Below, in pieces: positions 8,653-15,716 of a DNA stretch of 64,000 nt (position 1 is its first letter; the number at the start of each line of letters is the position of its first letter). The DNA lies in assembly GCA_017302015.1 (NCBI GenBank), contig JAFLEE010000017.1, positions 11,846 through 75,845 on the forward strand, in the 5' to 3' direction. Below the pieces are notes generated by a model, which saw only the letters and a list, made by a program, of their open reading frames with translations, was not told the origin of the DNA and made no database searches. A program made the translations under genes and the position numbers. The stretch is from Spirochaetota bacterium. Lineage in GTDB: Bacteria; Spirochaetota; UBA12135; COTS27; JAFLEE01.

Positions 8653-9180
8653 TCAGCGGTTGGGGCAAGCCGAGGGGCCTCGACCGCAATCATTCGTGGC
8701 CCCGCCCTGGGCGCGGGGGCAGGGTTTGGCCGGGTTCATCCCCGCGAGCCAGGCGCTCCGTTGGGCCGGGGTGAGGATCTTGGCGATGGCGTCTTGGTGG
8801 GCGAGGGCTTGTTCACGGCATTCGGCGCGAAGTTTCTGGAAGGCATCGAGGTTTTTTCGGTATTCCGCCCACGCCTTGTCACCGCTGGGGTTGGCGGGCA
8901 CCAGGGCCGCGCGGGCGGTGGAGACTTTTTGGCATTGGGACGCGCGCTTGGTGTCCCGAGCCTTTTCCAATGCCTCGACCTTCGCGCGTTGTTCCGCGCT
9001 GAGGGTGCTCTGTACCGAGTCGGGGAGAGTCGTCGCGCGGCATTGGCCGCCGACGCGCTGATTCATCCCGCATCCCCCTCCTTGACCGGGGCCCCTGCCC
9101 ATGCCGCATCCCGCGGAGAGAAACGGAGCGGCGAGGAGGGAGGTCATCAGGATGGGGAGGACAAACTTCATGCGCTTCAT
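8653..9180 (-). CDS. Cys-rich periplasmic Spy/CpxP-like protein
   Basis: A 175-residue exported protein, mostly helical, with two LTxxQ-like motifs (LSAEQRAK and LTPAQRSA) typical of the Spy/CpxP/CnrX group of periplasmic chaperones and metal-stress sensors. A signal segment ends at SAGC, which may be a weak lipobox. Eight or so cysteines and a Gly/Met-rich stretch near the N terminus (CGMGRG, CGMN) are unusual for Spy and suggest metal binding. It heads a minus-strand unit with an ECF sigma factor 18 bases downstream. This recalls the CnrX-CnrH and Spy-linked stress loci, but homology to CnrX itself is not demonstrated. Confidence 0.72.
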   Translation of the reverse strand: MKRMKFVLPILMTSLLAAPFLSAGCGMGRGPGQGGGCGMNQRVGGQCRATTLPDSVQSTLSAEQRAKVEALEKARDTKRASQCQKVSTARAALVPANPSGDKAWAEYRKNLDAFQKLRAECREQALAHQDAIAKILTPAQRSAWLAGMNPAKPCPRAQGGATNDCGRGPSACPNR

Positions 9181-9285
9181 GGGGAGAACTCCTGTATTTT
9201 GCCATTGTTGGCCTGGCGATATGAGGGAGACGGGGAGGGGGGAGGGATTGTTACAAAAAAATGGCGTCTGCCCTCCGGGGCCTTC

Positions 9286-10356
9286 CTAAAAACGGAGTTC
9301 GACCGAGGCCCAGCCGCTTTGGTTCGTGGCGGCTACTAGGGAGTCGTTGGATTCATCCCGGTAGCTTTGGTAAGCGGCGGAGAGGAAGACATTTCGCCCC
9401 AATTTATAGCGGAGCCGCACCTCCCCCTTGAGGACGCCTTCCCGTACCCGCGTCAGGGGGGAAATCGCGGCCATGGCGCCATTATGCGCCGGGCGGGCAT
9501 CGTAGGTCCGATCGAGCCATGATATCGAGGCGCTGGCGAGGAGGCGCTTCCACAGGAGGGTCTCGAGACCCGCCCCGGCTTCATGCGAGAGGTGCCCATC
9601 GTAGTCGGGGACAAAGAGCCCGGTGGTCTCGAAACCCGACCGTGTCGAGACGCTTCGGCGGAATTCATAGGTCGCGGTGAACCTCAGATTGGCGAGGGGA
9701 TGGAAATCAAGGTGCGCTTTCGATCGCAGGTCGAAATACGTCACGGGCGTGCCCGTGTCGGCGTAACTAGAGGAGATCACGGATTTCTCCAGATAGAGGC
9801 CGCCTCGAACGCCCGCGGACGCTTCGAGGGTGAGGGCCGTCGTCGGGTCCCAGGAGATCATCGGGGCGAACGAACAATCCGCGGTATCCAGGTCATTGGT
9901 CGGATTCGGGTAGAGAGCCCCGGCGATTTTGAAGGGAAGGTAGAAGCTCGCCTGGGGGCCGTCGAGACGAAGGAGCCAAGGAGAGCCGAGCACGATCCCC
10001 GTGAGGTAAGGATTGTCCGGATACCAGTTCAGGTTGGCGCCGAAACCCGCGGAACCGAATCGATCCTCGGAAATGCGCCGATGTTCCCAGTTGAGGCCGA
10101 CAGCCACCGCCGTGGCCGCCGTCTCCCGCAGGTAAGCCTCGACACCCAGGCTCAGCTCAAGGAGATGGCGCTCGGACTCGGCGGCCTGGGGATCGATTTT
10201 CCACCGGAACTCCCCGAGGAGTTGGTGATCCGCGAGCGCGGAGTAGTCCTGGTAGATGTTGTTCCCGTAGCGGTAGCCGAGAGAACCGCTCACGGTGGCG
10301 AGGGTGAACGCAGGGACCATCACGAAGGCGAAGACGATGGGGAAAAGCCGTTTCAT
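9286..10356 (-). CDS. Outer-membrane beta-barrel protein
   Basis: A 356-residue exported protein with a clear signal peptide (MKRLFPIVFAFVMVPAF). Alternating amphipathic strands run through the body and the protein ends in a strand terminating with ELRF, the usual C-terminal aromatic signal for BAM-dependent insertion. It probably forms a barrel of about 14-18 strands. The substrate is unknown. The start at 10356 is chosen over the upstream in-frame ATG because the signal peptide begins there. It follows the 234-residue exported protein by 26 bases on the same strand and probably belongs to the ECF sigma unit that starts at 12923. Confidence 0.78.
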   Translation of the reverse strand: MKRLFPIVFAFVMVPAFTLATVSGSLGYRYGNNIYQDYSALADHQLLGEFRWKIDPQAAESERHLLELSLGVEAYLRETAATAVAVGLNWEHRRISEDRFGSAGFGANLNWYPDNPYLTGIVLGSPWLLRLDGPQASFYLPFKIAGALYPNPTNDLDTADCSFAPMISWDPTTALTLEASAGVRGGLYLEKSVISSSYADTGTPVTYFDLRSKAHLDFHPLANLRFTATYEFRRSVSTRSGFETTGLFVPDYDGHLSHEAGAGLETLLWKRLLASASISWLDRTYDARPAHNGAMAAISPLTRVREGVLKGEVRLRYKLGRNVFLSAAYQSYRDESNDSLVAATNQSGWASVELRF

Positions 10357-10382
10357 GGAGTGCTCCTGGATAAAGGGAAGAG

Positions 10383-11087
10383 TCAACGAAAATCATCCAC
10401 CGCTTGGAGGAGGCGCTTGTGGGACAGGGGGCCCGACAGGGTCAGAAGAATGCGGGCGGCGCGGTCGGGATCCATTTGGTGGGTTTCGGCATGGGTGTAG
10501 AAGGCGTCGAGCCACCCCAGGGCCGGCCTGCGTTCGCTCGAGGCCGAAAGATGGGCGACGCTCTCCAGGGCCAGGCCTTTGGAGACCCCGAAACTCACGC
10601 TCAGCAGGTATGCGTCGCAGCTGGCGAAGAAGGTCCCGACCTCTTTCGGATAGCGCTGGAGGTAGGTTTGCTGGAGGGCGAGGAAATGCGGGAACGGGAT
10701 CGAACCGGCCGCGAAATCGGCCAGGTAGCCGTAGACGGGGCGCTGCTCGAGGAGCGAGGACGCCCCGGCGTTGGTCGCCGCTTGCTCGCGGAAGAGCCGG
10801 GTATAATCGACGATGGCGTCGATTATGCGGCGCAATAGGGGAGGCGGGATGCGTTTCGATCGACCTTCCTCCAGTTTGAGCAGGATGGCTTGGCAGGCGA
10901 GGTCGAGGCCGGGACTTTTTTCAGCGCCAAGGGAGGGCGAATTGGATAAATAGGCGCGGAGGTCGTCGCAAGGACGGGGAGCGTCCACCGCCGCCAGCGA
11001 CCAGGGAAAAAATAGAAAAAGGGAAAGGCGCAGCGCTTTCCCGGTAAAAAAGGCAGGGGCGCCAAGCGCCCCTTTGCCAGGGATCAT
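10383..11087 (-). CDS. Exported hypothetical protein
   Basis: A 234-residue protein of no recognised family. An N-terminal hydrophobic stretch (about residues 18-33, ending FPWSLAAVDA) looks like a signal peptide with a long n-region. The mature part is largely alpha-helical with no repeats or catalytic signature. AAGG lies about nine bases upstream of the ATG. It sits six bases after the preceding exported protein and 26 bases before the outer-membrane barrel, so the three are probably cotranscribed and may work together at the envelope. Confidence 0.65.
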   Translation of the reverse strand: MIPGKGALGAPAFFTGKALRLSLFLFFPWSLAAVDAPRPCDDLRAYLSNSPSLGAEKSPGLDLACQAILLKLEEGRSKRIPPPLLRRIIDAIVDYTRLFREQAATNAGASSLLEQRPVYGYLADFAAGSIPFPHFLALQQTYLQRYPKEVGTFFASCDAYLLSVSFGVSKGLALESVAHLSASSERRPALGWLDAFYTHAETHQMDPDRAARILLTLSGPLSHKRLLQAVDDFR

Positions 11088-11093
11088 GCCGAA

Positions 11094-11759
11094 TTACCTT
11101 TTCCCGCCGGGCGTGGCCCCCGTGGACCCGCCCGAGGAGGCGCCGCCGCTGCCTTTATGGCCGCTGTCCACGCAACCGGTGCGGGATTGCTGGCGGGTCT
11201 GGGTTTGGGCCTGGGTTTTTCCGTCGGCGTTCTCCTTCGATCGCTCGCGCGCGCGGGCTTGTTCCGCGCTTTCGCGACTCGAGCGGGCTTGTTCCTGCAC
11301 CATAGCGCGGGTGCGGGTTTTGAGGGCATCGGAGCTCGATCCCGCCGCGCCTCTGATGGTTTCGCGGGTGGCGTTGGCGCCTGCCTGCATCAGCATGCTT
11401 CGGGCGTCTTTCTTGGCCCAGCCCTCGCGCACGGCCTCGCGGTACTGGTTGCGGACCTCTTCGGACAATGCCGCCGCGGTCTCGGGGGACCCGCCGTTTT
11501 TAAGGCAGGTGGCCACGGCCTCAGCGACGAGCGCGGTCTCTTCGGCGTTGGCACCGGCCTTCACCTCGGTGCGTAGGCATTCCATGAGGCGTGTTTTCTC
11601 GCCCTCTTTGACCTGTACGCGCGAGCGCACCTGGTTCATGACTTGCCCGAGTTCGCCCTCGCCGATATTGCTTTGGGCGATGATGAGACCCGGGAAGGAA
11701 GCGAGGAGCGCGCCGGCGAGGAGCGCTCGAATGGGGATCAGCGTCAAAGTGTGTTTCAT
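11094..11759 (-). CDS. Exported Ala/Ser/Gly-rich hypothetical protein
   Basis: A 221-residue exported protein. The signal peptide ends near LIIAQS. Residues about 25-135 are helical with two cysteine-containing segments (MECLRTE and ATCLKNG). The C-terminal third is low-complexity, first rich in Gln/Arg/Glu/Ala and then Gly/Ser, and is probably disordered. No family is recognised. It lies 94 bases downstream of the ECF sigma gene at 11854 and six bases upstream of the next exported protein, so it is a likely target of that sigma factor. Confidence 0.65.
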   Translation of the reverse strand: MKHTLTLIPIRALLAGALLASFPGLIIAQSNIGEGELGQVMNQVRSRVQVKEGEKTRLMECLRTEVKAGANAEETALVAEAVATCLKNGGSPETAAALSEEVRNQYREAVREGWAKKDARSMLMQAGANATRETIRGAAGSSSDALKTRTRAMVQEQARSSRESAEQARARERSKENADGKTQAQTQTRQQSRTGCVDSGHKGSGGASSGGSTGATPGGKR

Positions 11760-11853
11760 GGCACACCTCCTTTGGGAGAAACGTTTTCGGCGCCTCGTGC
11801 GCCCGGTCTCTCTCGGCGGCCTTCCTGGTCGCTTGTTTCTTTATACCGCGTCG

Positions 11854-12408
11854 TCATGGGGAAGTTTCAAGTTTCCGGCGAAGGGCCTCCTTCGCGCGGA
11901 AGAGGTGGGTTTTAACGGTGCCGAGGGGGAGGCCGAGTTCCCTCGAGATGGCCTCGTAACTCGCGCGCTCATAATAACAGAGTAGCAGGATGCGCCGCTG
12001 GCTTTCGGGAAGGGCGCCCATGGCCCGGTGCAGCCTTTCTTGGCGACTCGCCTCGTCGTGGGCGTCGCCCGAGTCGGTGTCCCGAACATCGGGGATCTTC
12101 TCCGCATCCCCATGGCCGAAACCGAAGAGCCCCCTCAAGCGAATTTTCAAGCGACGCGTGCGGATGCAATTGAGGGTGATCGTGCAGAGCCAGTTTTTGA
12201 AGGATCGACCGGCCTGGTATCGGGCGATCGCTCGGAAGGCACGCAGGAAGACCTCTTGGAAGAGGTCATCCGCATCCTCGCCGCGGATGCCGCTCCTGAG
12301 GATGAGGGTATAGACGTAGCCGCGATACGCTTGGACGACGGGGGTGAAGGCATCCCCGTGCCCCGCTTTCGCGCGCGCGATGGCTTCCTCTTCCTGATGG
12401 GGGTCCAT
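11854..12408 (-). CDS. ECF RNA polymerase sigma factor
   Basis: A 184-residue group 4 sigma factor. Region 2 contains DADDLFQEVFLRAFRAI and FKNWLCTITLN. Region 4 contains LPESQRRILLLCYYERASYEAISRELGLPLGTVKTHLFRAKEALRRKL, which is typical RpoE-like sequence (cited here only as separate motifs). The ATG at 12408 gives a normal N terminus. A TTG at 12444 that overlaps the stop of the upstream gene (TTGA) would add 12 residues and is possible. The gene directly follows a membrane protein with an E-set domain that could act as its anti-sigma factor, in the reverse of the usual sigma/anti-sigma gene order. Confidence 0.92.
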   Translation of the reverse strand: MDPHQEEEAIARAKAGHGDAFTPVVQAYRGYVYTLILRSGIRGEDADDLFQEVFLRAFRAIARYQAGRSFKNWLCTITLNCIRTRRLKIRLRGLFGFGHGDAEKIPDVRDTDSGDAHDEASRQERLHRAMGALPESQRRILLLCYYERASYEAISRELGLPLGTVKTHLFRAKEALRRKLETSP

Positions 12409-12440
12409 CCCCGGCGGGGATCTGGGGTCGGGCGGGATGC

Positions 12441-12923
12441 TCAAATTTTGATCACCGAATTGATATGGCCGTACCCGTCGTCGACCCGCATGGTTGCGTT
12501 GGGGTCTGGGACCATCTCTTTCCCGTCGAGGAGGAACAAATAGCGGTAACGCCCGTGGGGCGGGATCTTCACGCGGACTTCCCACTCGCCGAGGCTCCCC
12601 ATGGATTTCATGGGCACCGGTTTCCATTGGGTGAAATCGCCCATGAGGGCGACCTGGCCCATGCCCGGCGCTTGCAGGCTGAAACGGATTTCGGTCAAGG
12701 CGGCCGACTCCGAGGGACGCGAGGCTCTCCCGAACCAAATTCCGGCGCCGAAGGCCAAGAACACCAGGCACGCGGTAGTTGCGGCGAGGAGCCAGGGGGC
12801 CCTTGGTGCGAAAAGGTTTTTTCGGCCCTCCAAGCCACGCAGGCGTCGCAGGGTGCTTTGCACCAGGGCGGGCCGGGGCTCGAATTCGTGGGAGAGGAGG
12901 GCTTCCAGGTCTTCTGGCTTCAT
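12441..12923 (-). CDS. Single-pass membrane protein with AMPK/CBM48-like E-set domain
   Basis: A 160-residue protein. A short helical cytoplasmic region (about 1-35, beginning MKPEDLEALLSHEF) is followed by one transmembrane helix (about 45-65) and then a domain resembling the AMPK-type glycogen-binding or isoamylase N-terminal E-set fold: VALMGDFTQWKPVPM, GEWEVRVKIPPHGRYRYLFLLDG, ending with VPDP and a short strand. The arrangement of a cytoplasmic tail next to a sigma gene plus an external binding domain suggests a sensor anti-sigma factor. The ligand could be a glycan or a protein partner. The start at 12923 has AGGGGA upstream. The sigma gene lies 32 bases downstream. Confidence 0.72.
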   Translation of the reverse strand: MKPEDLEALLSHEFEPRPALVQSTLRRLRGLEGRKNLFAPRAPWLLAATTACLVFLAFGAGIWFGRASRPSESAALTEIRFSLQAPGMGQVALMGDFTQWKPVPMKSMGSLGEWEVRVKIPPHGRYRYLFLLDGKEMVPDPNATMRVDDGYGHINSVIKI

Positions 12924-13206
12924 GGGGTCCCCTTTGCCCCATTTACCAGCGGGGAAAGGAAAAGTTTCATCCAATTCCAAAATCTTTAAAAAAGCGACAA
13001 AACGGGTCTATAATAAATGGAGAGTCGTCTGAGGCCGGTAAAATTTCTTGATTTTCCCATCCCGTTCGGCCCTCGTGGTCTCGACGTGGGCCGATAGGCC
13101 GGAATACCGATCGAACAAGGCCTCTCGGCCGAATCCGTCGCATGCGGGCCGATCCGGACGCGCCCCCAAAAAAAGAAAAAAATCAGACATCAGGGTTCCC
13201 CTTTGG
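12924..13206. other. Divergent intergenic region
   Basis: This stretch separates the minus-strand sigma-factor unit from the plus-strand sulfur/redox operon. No gene is supported. It has an AT-rich patch around 12960-13020 that could hold the minus-strand promoter, including a TATAAT near 13012 on the plus strand, and an A-rich run at about 13167-13182. No terminator stem precedes the run in either direction. Confidence 0.45.
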
Positions 13207-13255
13207 CTAAAAGTTTAGTATAATCTAAACATGATCTGTTTAGGAAAGGCTAAAC
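13207..13255 (+). promoter_or_regulatory. Repeated palindromic operator overlapping the -10 box of the sulfur/redox operon
   Basis: Two copies of GTTTAG-N6-CTAAAC (13213-13230 and 13238-13255) repeat with a 25-base period. An extra CTAAAA half-site (13207-13212) precedes them. The six-base spacer of the first palindrome is exactly TATAAT (13219-13224), a consensus -10 element, and the second palindrome spans the ribosome binding site region just before the ATG at 13257. A repressor bound here would cover the -10 box and the translation start. The adjacent ArsR-family gene is the natural candidate for autorepression. No strong -35 is visible. Confidence 0.8.
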
Positions 13256-13256
13256 A

Positions 13257-13640
13257 ATGAGCCCGGCGCCCGGTGCCCGCGGCCAAGGCCTCGTCGTCCC
13301 CCGCGAGGCGGTGGCCATTTCCCGCATCCTGGGGGCCCTGCGCCACCCCATTCGGCTCATGATGGTGTGCGAACTGCTCGACGGCGAGCGCTGCGCCGGC
13401 GACCTGACGGAACGTTACGGCACCACCAAGGGGAATATCTCGCAGCACTTGACGGCCCTCATCGGCCAGAAAATCGTGCTGCGCGAACGCCGGGCCAATC
13501 GCAATTATTACCACATCGCCGACAGCCGCATCGAGTCGGTCATCCGGCTCCTCAAGAAGCAGTACTGCCCCAGTGGGCCGACGCTTCCCGCTTCGGCGGC
13601 CCCCAAGTCCCGCCTTCGGGCCCCCAAAACGCGCCTTTAA
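13257..13640 (+). CDS. ArsR-family repressor with SqrR/BigR-like cysteine pair
   Basis: A 127-residue winged helix-turn-helix protein (core about residues 18-100: ISRILGALRHPIRLMMVC, DLTERYGTTKGNISQHL, then a basic wing). It has Cys at 38, 46 and 104. C38 lies in the helix following the HPIR motif and C104 in the last helix. Their 66-residue separation equals that of C41 and C107, the tetrasulfide-forming pair of the persulfide sensor SqrR. The predicted role is a repressor released by reactive sulfur species. Classical ArsR metal-site motifs are not evident. It is the first gene of a TusA/MvhD/HdrA/Qmo-like operon, with operator repeats immediately upstream. AGGAAAGG at 13242-13249 serves as ribosome binding site. 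Confidence 0.88.
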   Translation: MSPAPGARGQGLVVPREAVAISRILGALRHPIRLMMVCELLDGERCAGDLTERYGTTKGNISQHLTALIGQKIVLRERRANRNYYHIADSRIESVIRLLKKQYCPSGPTLPASAAPKSRLRAPKTRL

Positions 13641-13655
13641 AACTAGGAGTGAAAC

Positions 13656-13904
13656 ATGGCCAACCTGAATGAAGTGAAACCCGCCCACAGCGTCGACGCC
13701 CGCGCGATGGCCTGCCCCGGCCCGCTCCTCGAGGCGAAGAAGGCCATCGGCAGCGTGCCGGTGGGCCAAGTGCTCGAGATCATGTCCGGCGACAAGGGTA
13801 GCCGGGAAGATATCCCTGCCTGGTGCAAAAAGATCGGGCACGAGTACCTGGGCGTGCTCGAGCGCGACGGCTACGATAGCCTGTTCGTCACGCGCAAGAA
13901 ATAG
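13656..13904 (+). CDS. tusA: TusA-family sulfur carrier protein
   Basis: An 82-residue cytoplasmic protein of the TusA/SirA/YedF fold. The signature ACPGPLLEAKKA places the sulfur-carrying Cys at C20, and the following strand-helix pattern (GQVLEIMSGDKGSREDIPAW) matches the family. TusA proteins carry persulfide sulfur between rhodaneses, DsrE proteins and oxidative or biosynthetic enzymes. It lies 15 bases after the ArsR gene and is the first structural gene of the operon, so it probably delivers sulfane sulfur to, or receives it from, the Hdr/Qmo-like complex and the DsrE2 protein encoded downstream. Confidence 0.93.
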   Translation: MANLNEVKPAHSVDARAMACPGPLLEAKKAIGSVPVGQVLEIMSGDKGSREDIPAWCKKIGHEYLGVLERDGYDSLFVTRKK

Positions 13905-13923
13905 GGATCCGATCTCCCCGGGC

Positions 13924-13965
13924 GCGCGGCATGCCGCGCCTAGGGAGTCGGCTTCGGGAGTCGGC
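13924..13965. repeat. Palindrome and short direct repeats between tusA and mvhD
   Basis: A perfect 16-base palindrome GCGCGGCATGCCGCGC (13924-13939) is followed by a direct repeat of GGGAGTCGGC (13943-13952 and 13956-13965). The palindrome lacks a loop, so it is better as a protein site or cruciform than as a terminator. The 103-base gap that contains it is by far the longest inside this otherwise tightly packed operon. Confidence 0.6.
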
Positions 13966-14007
13966 GGGCACTGCCCCCGCGCCCGCGGAGGCAGCAAGGA
14001 GTAAGGG

Positions 14008-14418
14008 ATGGAACACGCGACGTCGTTGGGGGACAAGCCCCCGAAAATACTCATCATCACCACCATCGCTTCCAGTTATACCGGGGCGAATACGGTGGGG
14101 CAGGCGCGGGCCCAGTATGCGCCCAACACCTACATCCTGCGGGTGCCCGATCCGGTCATGTTCCCGGAAGATTTCTACCTGCGCTGCTTCGACAAGGGCT
14201 TCGCGGGCATCATCATCATGTCGAGCGGGAGCGATTGCCCCTATGAGGGCGCCTACGGCCGGCTGTCGGCCCGCGTGGGACGCACCTACCTGAAGATGAA
14301 GGAGAAGGGGATCCCCACGACCCGTCTCAAACTCACCACCGTGTGCACGGTGTGCAAACACGCCTTCCTCAAGGAGATCGACGACATGCAGAACCACCTG
14401 AAGGAGAAGGCGGCATGA
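14008..14418 (+). CDS. mvhD: MvhD/FlpD-like hydrogenase-type iron-sulfur subunit
   Basis: A 136-residue protein of the MvhD (methyl-viologen-reducing hydrogenase delta) family. Recognisable are the nucleotide-like fold start ILIITT, GFAGIIIMSSGSDCPYEGAYGR and the family-style YLKMKEKGIPTTRLKLTTV. Cysteines at 60, 77, 113 and 116 could ligate a [2Fe-2S] cluster. In methanogens MvhD passes electrons between hydrogenase and HdrA. In QmoB it is fused to an HdrA module. Here it is separate, and its stop overlaps the ATG of the first hdrA gene by four bases, so a stoichiometric complex is likely. Confidence 0.85.
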   Translation: MEHATSLGDKPPKILIITTIASSYTGANTVGQARAQYAPNTYILRVPDPVMFPEDFYLRCFDKGFAGIIIMSSGSDCPYEGAYGRLSARVGRTYLKMKEKGIPTTRLKLTTVCTVCKHAFLKEIDDMQNHLKEKAA

Positions 14419-15716
14419 AAGCGCACACCCTCGTCATCGGGGCCGGTATCGCCGGGCTCCAGGCCGCCCTCGATCTGGCGGAACAGGGCCGCCAGGTCGT
14501 CCTGGTCGAGAAGAACCCCAGCATCGGCGGGCGCATGATCAGCCTTTCCAAGGTCTATCCGACCCTCGACTGCGCCAGCTGCATCACGACCCCGCGCATG
14601 GCCTCCGTGGCGCACCATCCCCTCATCCACACCCTGACCTACACCGAGGTACTGGGCGTCGCGAAGAACGAGGACGGCACTTTCCGCGCCCATCTGCGCA
14701 AGAAGCCCCGCTACATCGAGGAAGACAAGTGCATCGGATGCAAGCGGTGCGAGGAAGTCTGCCCGGTCTACATTCGGGATGATTTCGAGCACCAACTCGG
14801 GGCCAAGAAGGCGATTTCCATCCCGTTCACCAACGCCATCCCCCAATTCCCGGTCCTCGAACCGCAGTCGTGCACCTGGTGCGGCGCCTGCGCGAACGCT
14901 TGCCCGGTGGATTGCATCGATTTCACCCAGGAATCCCGGGACCTCTTCGTCGAGGTCGATGCGGTGCTCCTGGCCACGGGCTTTCAGCTCACGCCCATCG
15001 ATGCCAAGGCCCAATACGGCGGCGGGAAACTCCGGAACGTGATCAGCTCCCTCCAGGGCGAGCGCCTCCTCGCGCCCCACGGGCCCTACGGCCGGGTGCT
15101 GCGGCCCTCCGACGGGAAGGTGCCCGACTCGATCGCGTTCGTGCAATGCGCCGGGAGCCGGGATGCGAGCCTCGGCGTTCCCTATTGCAGCCGCGTCTGC
15201 TGCATGTACGCCATCAAGCAGGCCATGCTCCTTTCCGGTTCGCTCCCCACCGCCGACATCACGATCTACTATATGGATATCCGGGCTTTCGGAAAGGGCT
15301 ACGAGGCCTTCTACCAGAACGCGAAGGCCATGGGCATCAACTTCGTCAAGGCCAAGGTCGGCCGCATCCGCGAGATCGAGGACGGCAACCTCGCCCTGCG
15401 CATCGAGCGCCAGGAAGGCACGGCCCAACCTGAAGAGGCCCAGCACGACCTCGTGATCCTCTCCCTCGGGCTCACGCCCCAGTGGAACCCCGGGCAATTG
15501 GCTTGGGAGGTGAAGACGGCCTCGGACGGGTTCGTCGCGACCCCCGGGGCCCCGTTGGACCCCGCCGCGACCACGCAAGACGGGGTGTTCGCCTGCGGCA
15601 CCGCCACCGGGCCCAAGGATATCGTCGACAGCATCATGGAAGCGGGGAACGCCGCGACCGAGGTGGGGAAGCGCCTGGAGATTAGGGCCCCGATGGTTCC
15701 CGGAGGTGCGTCATGA
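14415..15716 (+). CDS. hdrA: HdrA-like flavoprotein with two [4Fe-4S] motifs
   Basis: A 433-residue HdrA/QmoA-type subunit. It has the N-terminal FAD motif GAGIAG, the HdrA-conserved DCASC (C53/C56), two ferredoxin motifs CIGCKRCEEVCP (C106-C116) and CTWCGACANACP (C153-C163), the YCSRVCC segment, and a C-terminal FACGTA flavin motif. It should move electrons between flavin and iron-sulfur chains, possibly by bifurcation. The ATG at 14415 overlaps the mvhD stop (ATGA), and the frame upstream is a shadow. Unlike classical QmoA it carries ferredoxin clusters inserted between the halves of the flavin domain, as in HdrA. It overlaps the second HdrA gene by four bases. Confidence 0.92.
   Translation: MKAHTLVIGAGIAGLQAALDLAEQGRQVVLVEKNPSIGGRMISLSKVYPTLDCASCITTPRMASVAHHPLIHTLTYTEVLGVAKNEDGTFRAHLRKKPRYIEEDKCIGCKRCEEVCPVYIRDDFEHQLGAKKAISIPFTNAIPQFPVLEPQSCTWCGACANACPVDCIDFTQESRDLFVEVDAVLLATGFQLTPIDAKAQYGGGKLRNVISSLQGERLLAPHGPYGRVLRPSDGKVPDSIAFVQCAGSRDASLGVPYCSRVCCMYAIKQAMLLSGSLPTADITIYYMDIRAFGKGYEAFYQNAKAMGINFVKAKVGRIREIEDGNLALRIERQEGTAQPEEAQHDLVILSLGLTPQWNPGQLAWEVKTASDGFVATPGAPLDPAATTQDGVFACGTATGPKDIVDSIMEAGNAATEVGKRLEIRAPMVPGGAS

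Noticed and set aside
13160-13190. Rho-independent terminator suggested by the A-run
   Set aside because: No GC-rich stem precedes the run in either reading direction.
13008-13190. Sixty-codon minus-strand open frame in the divergent region
   Set aside because: No ribosome binding site or protein-like composition; it overlaps the likely promoter area.
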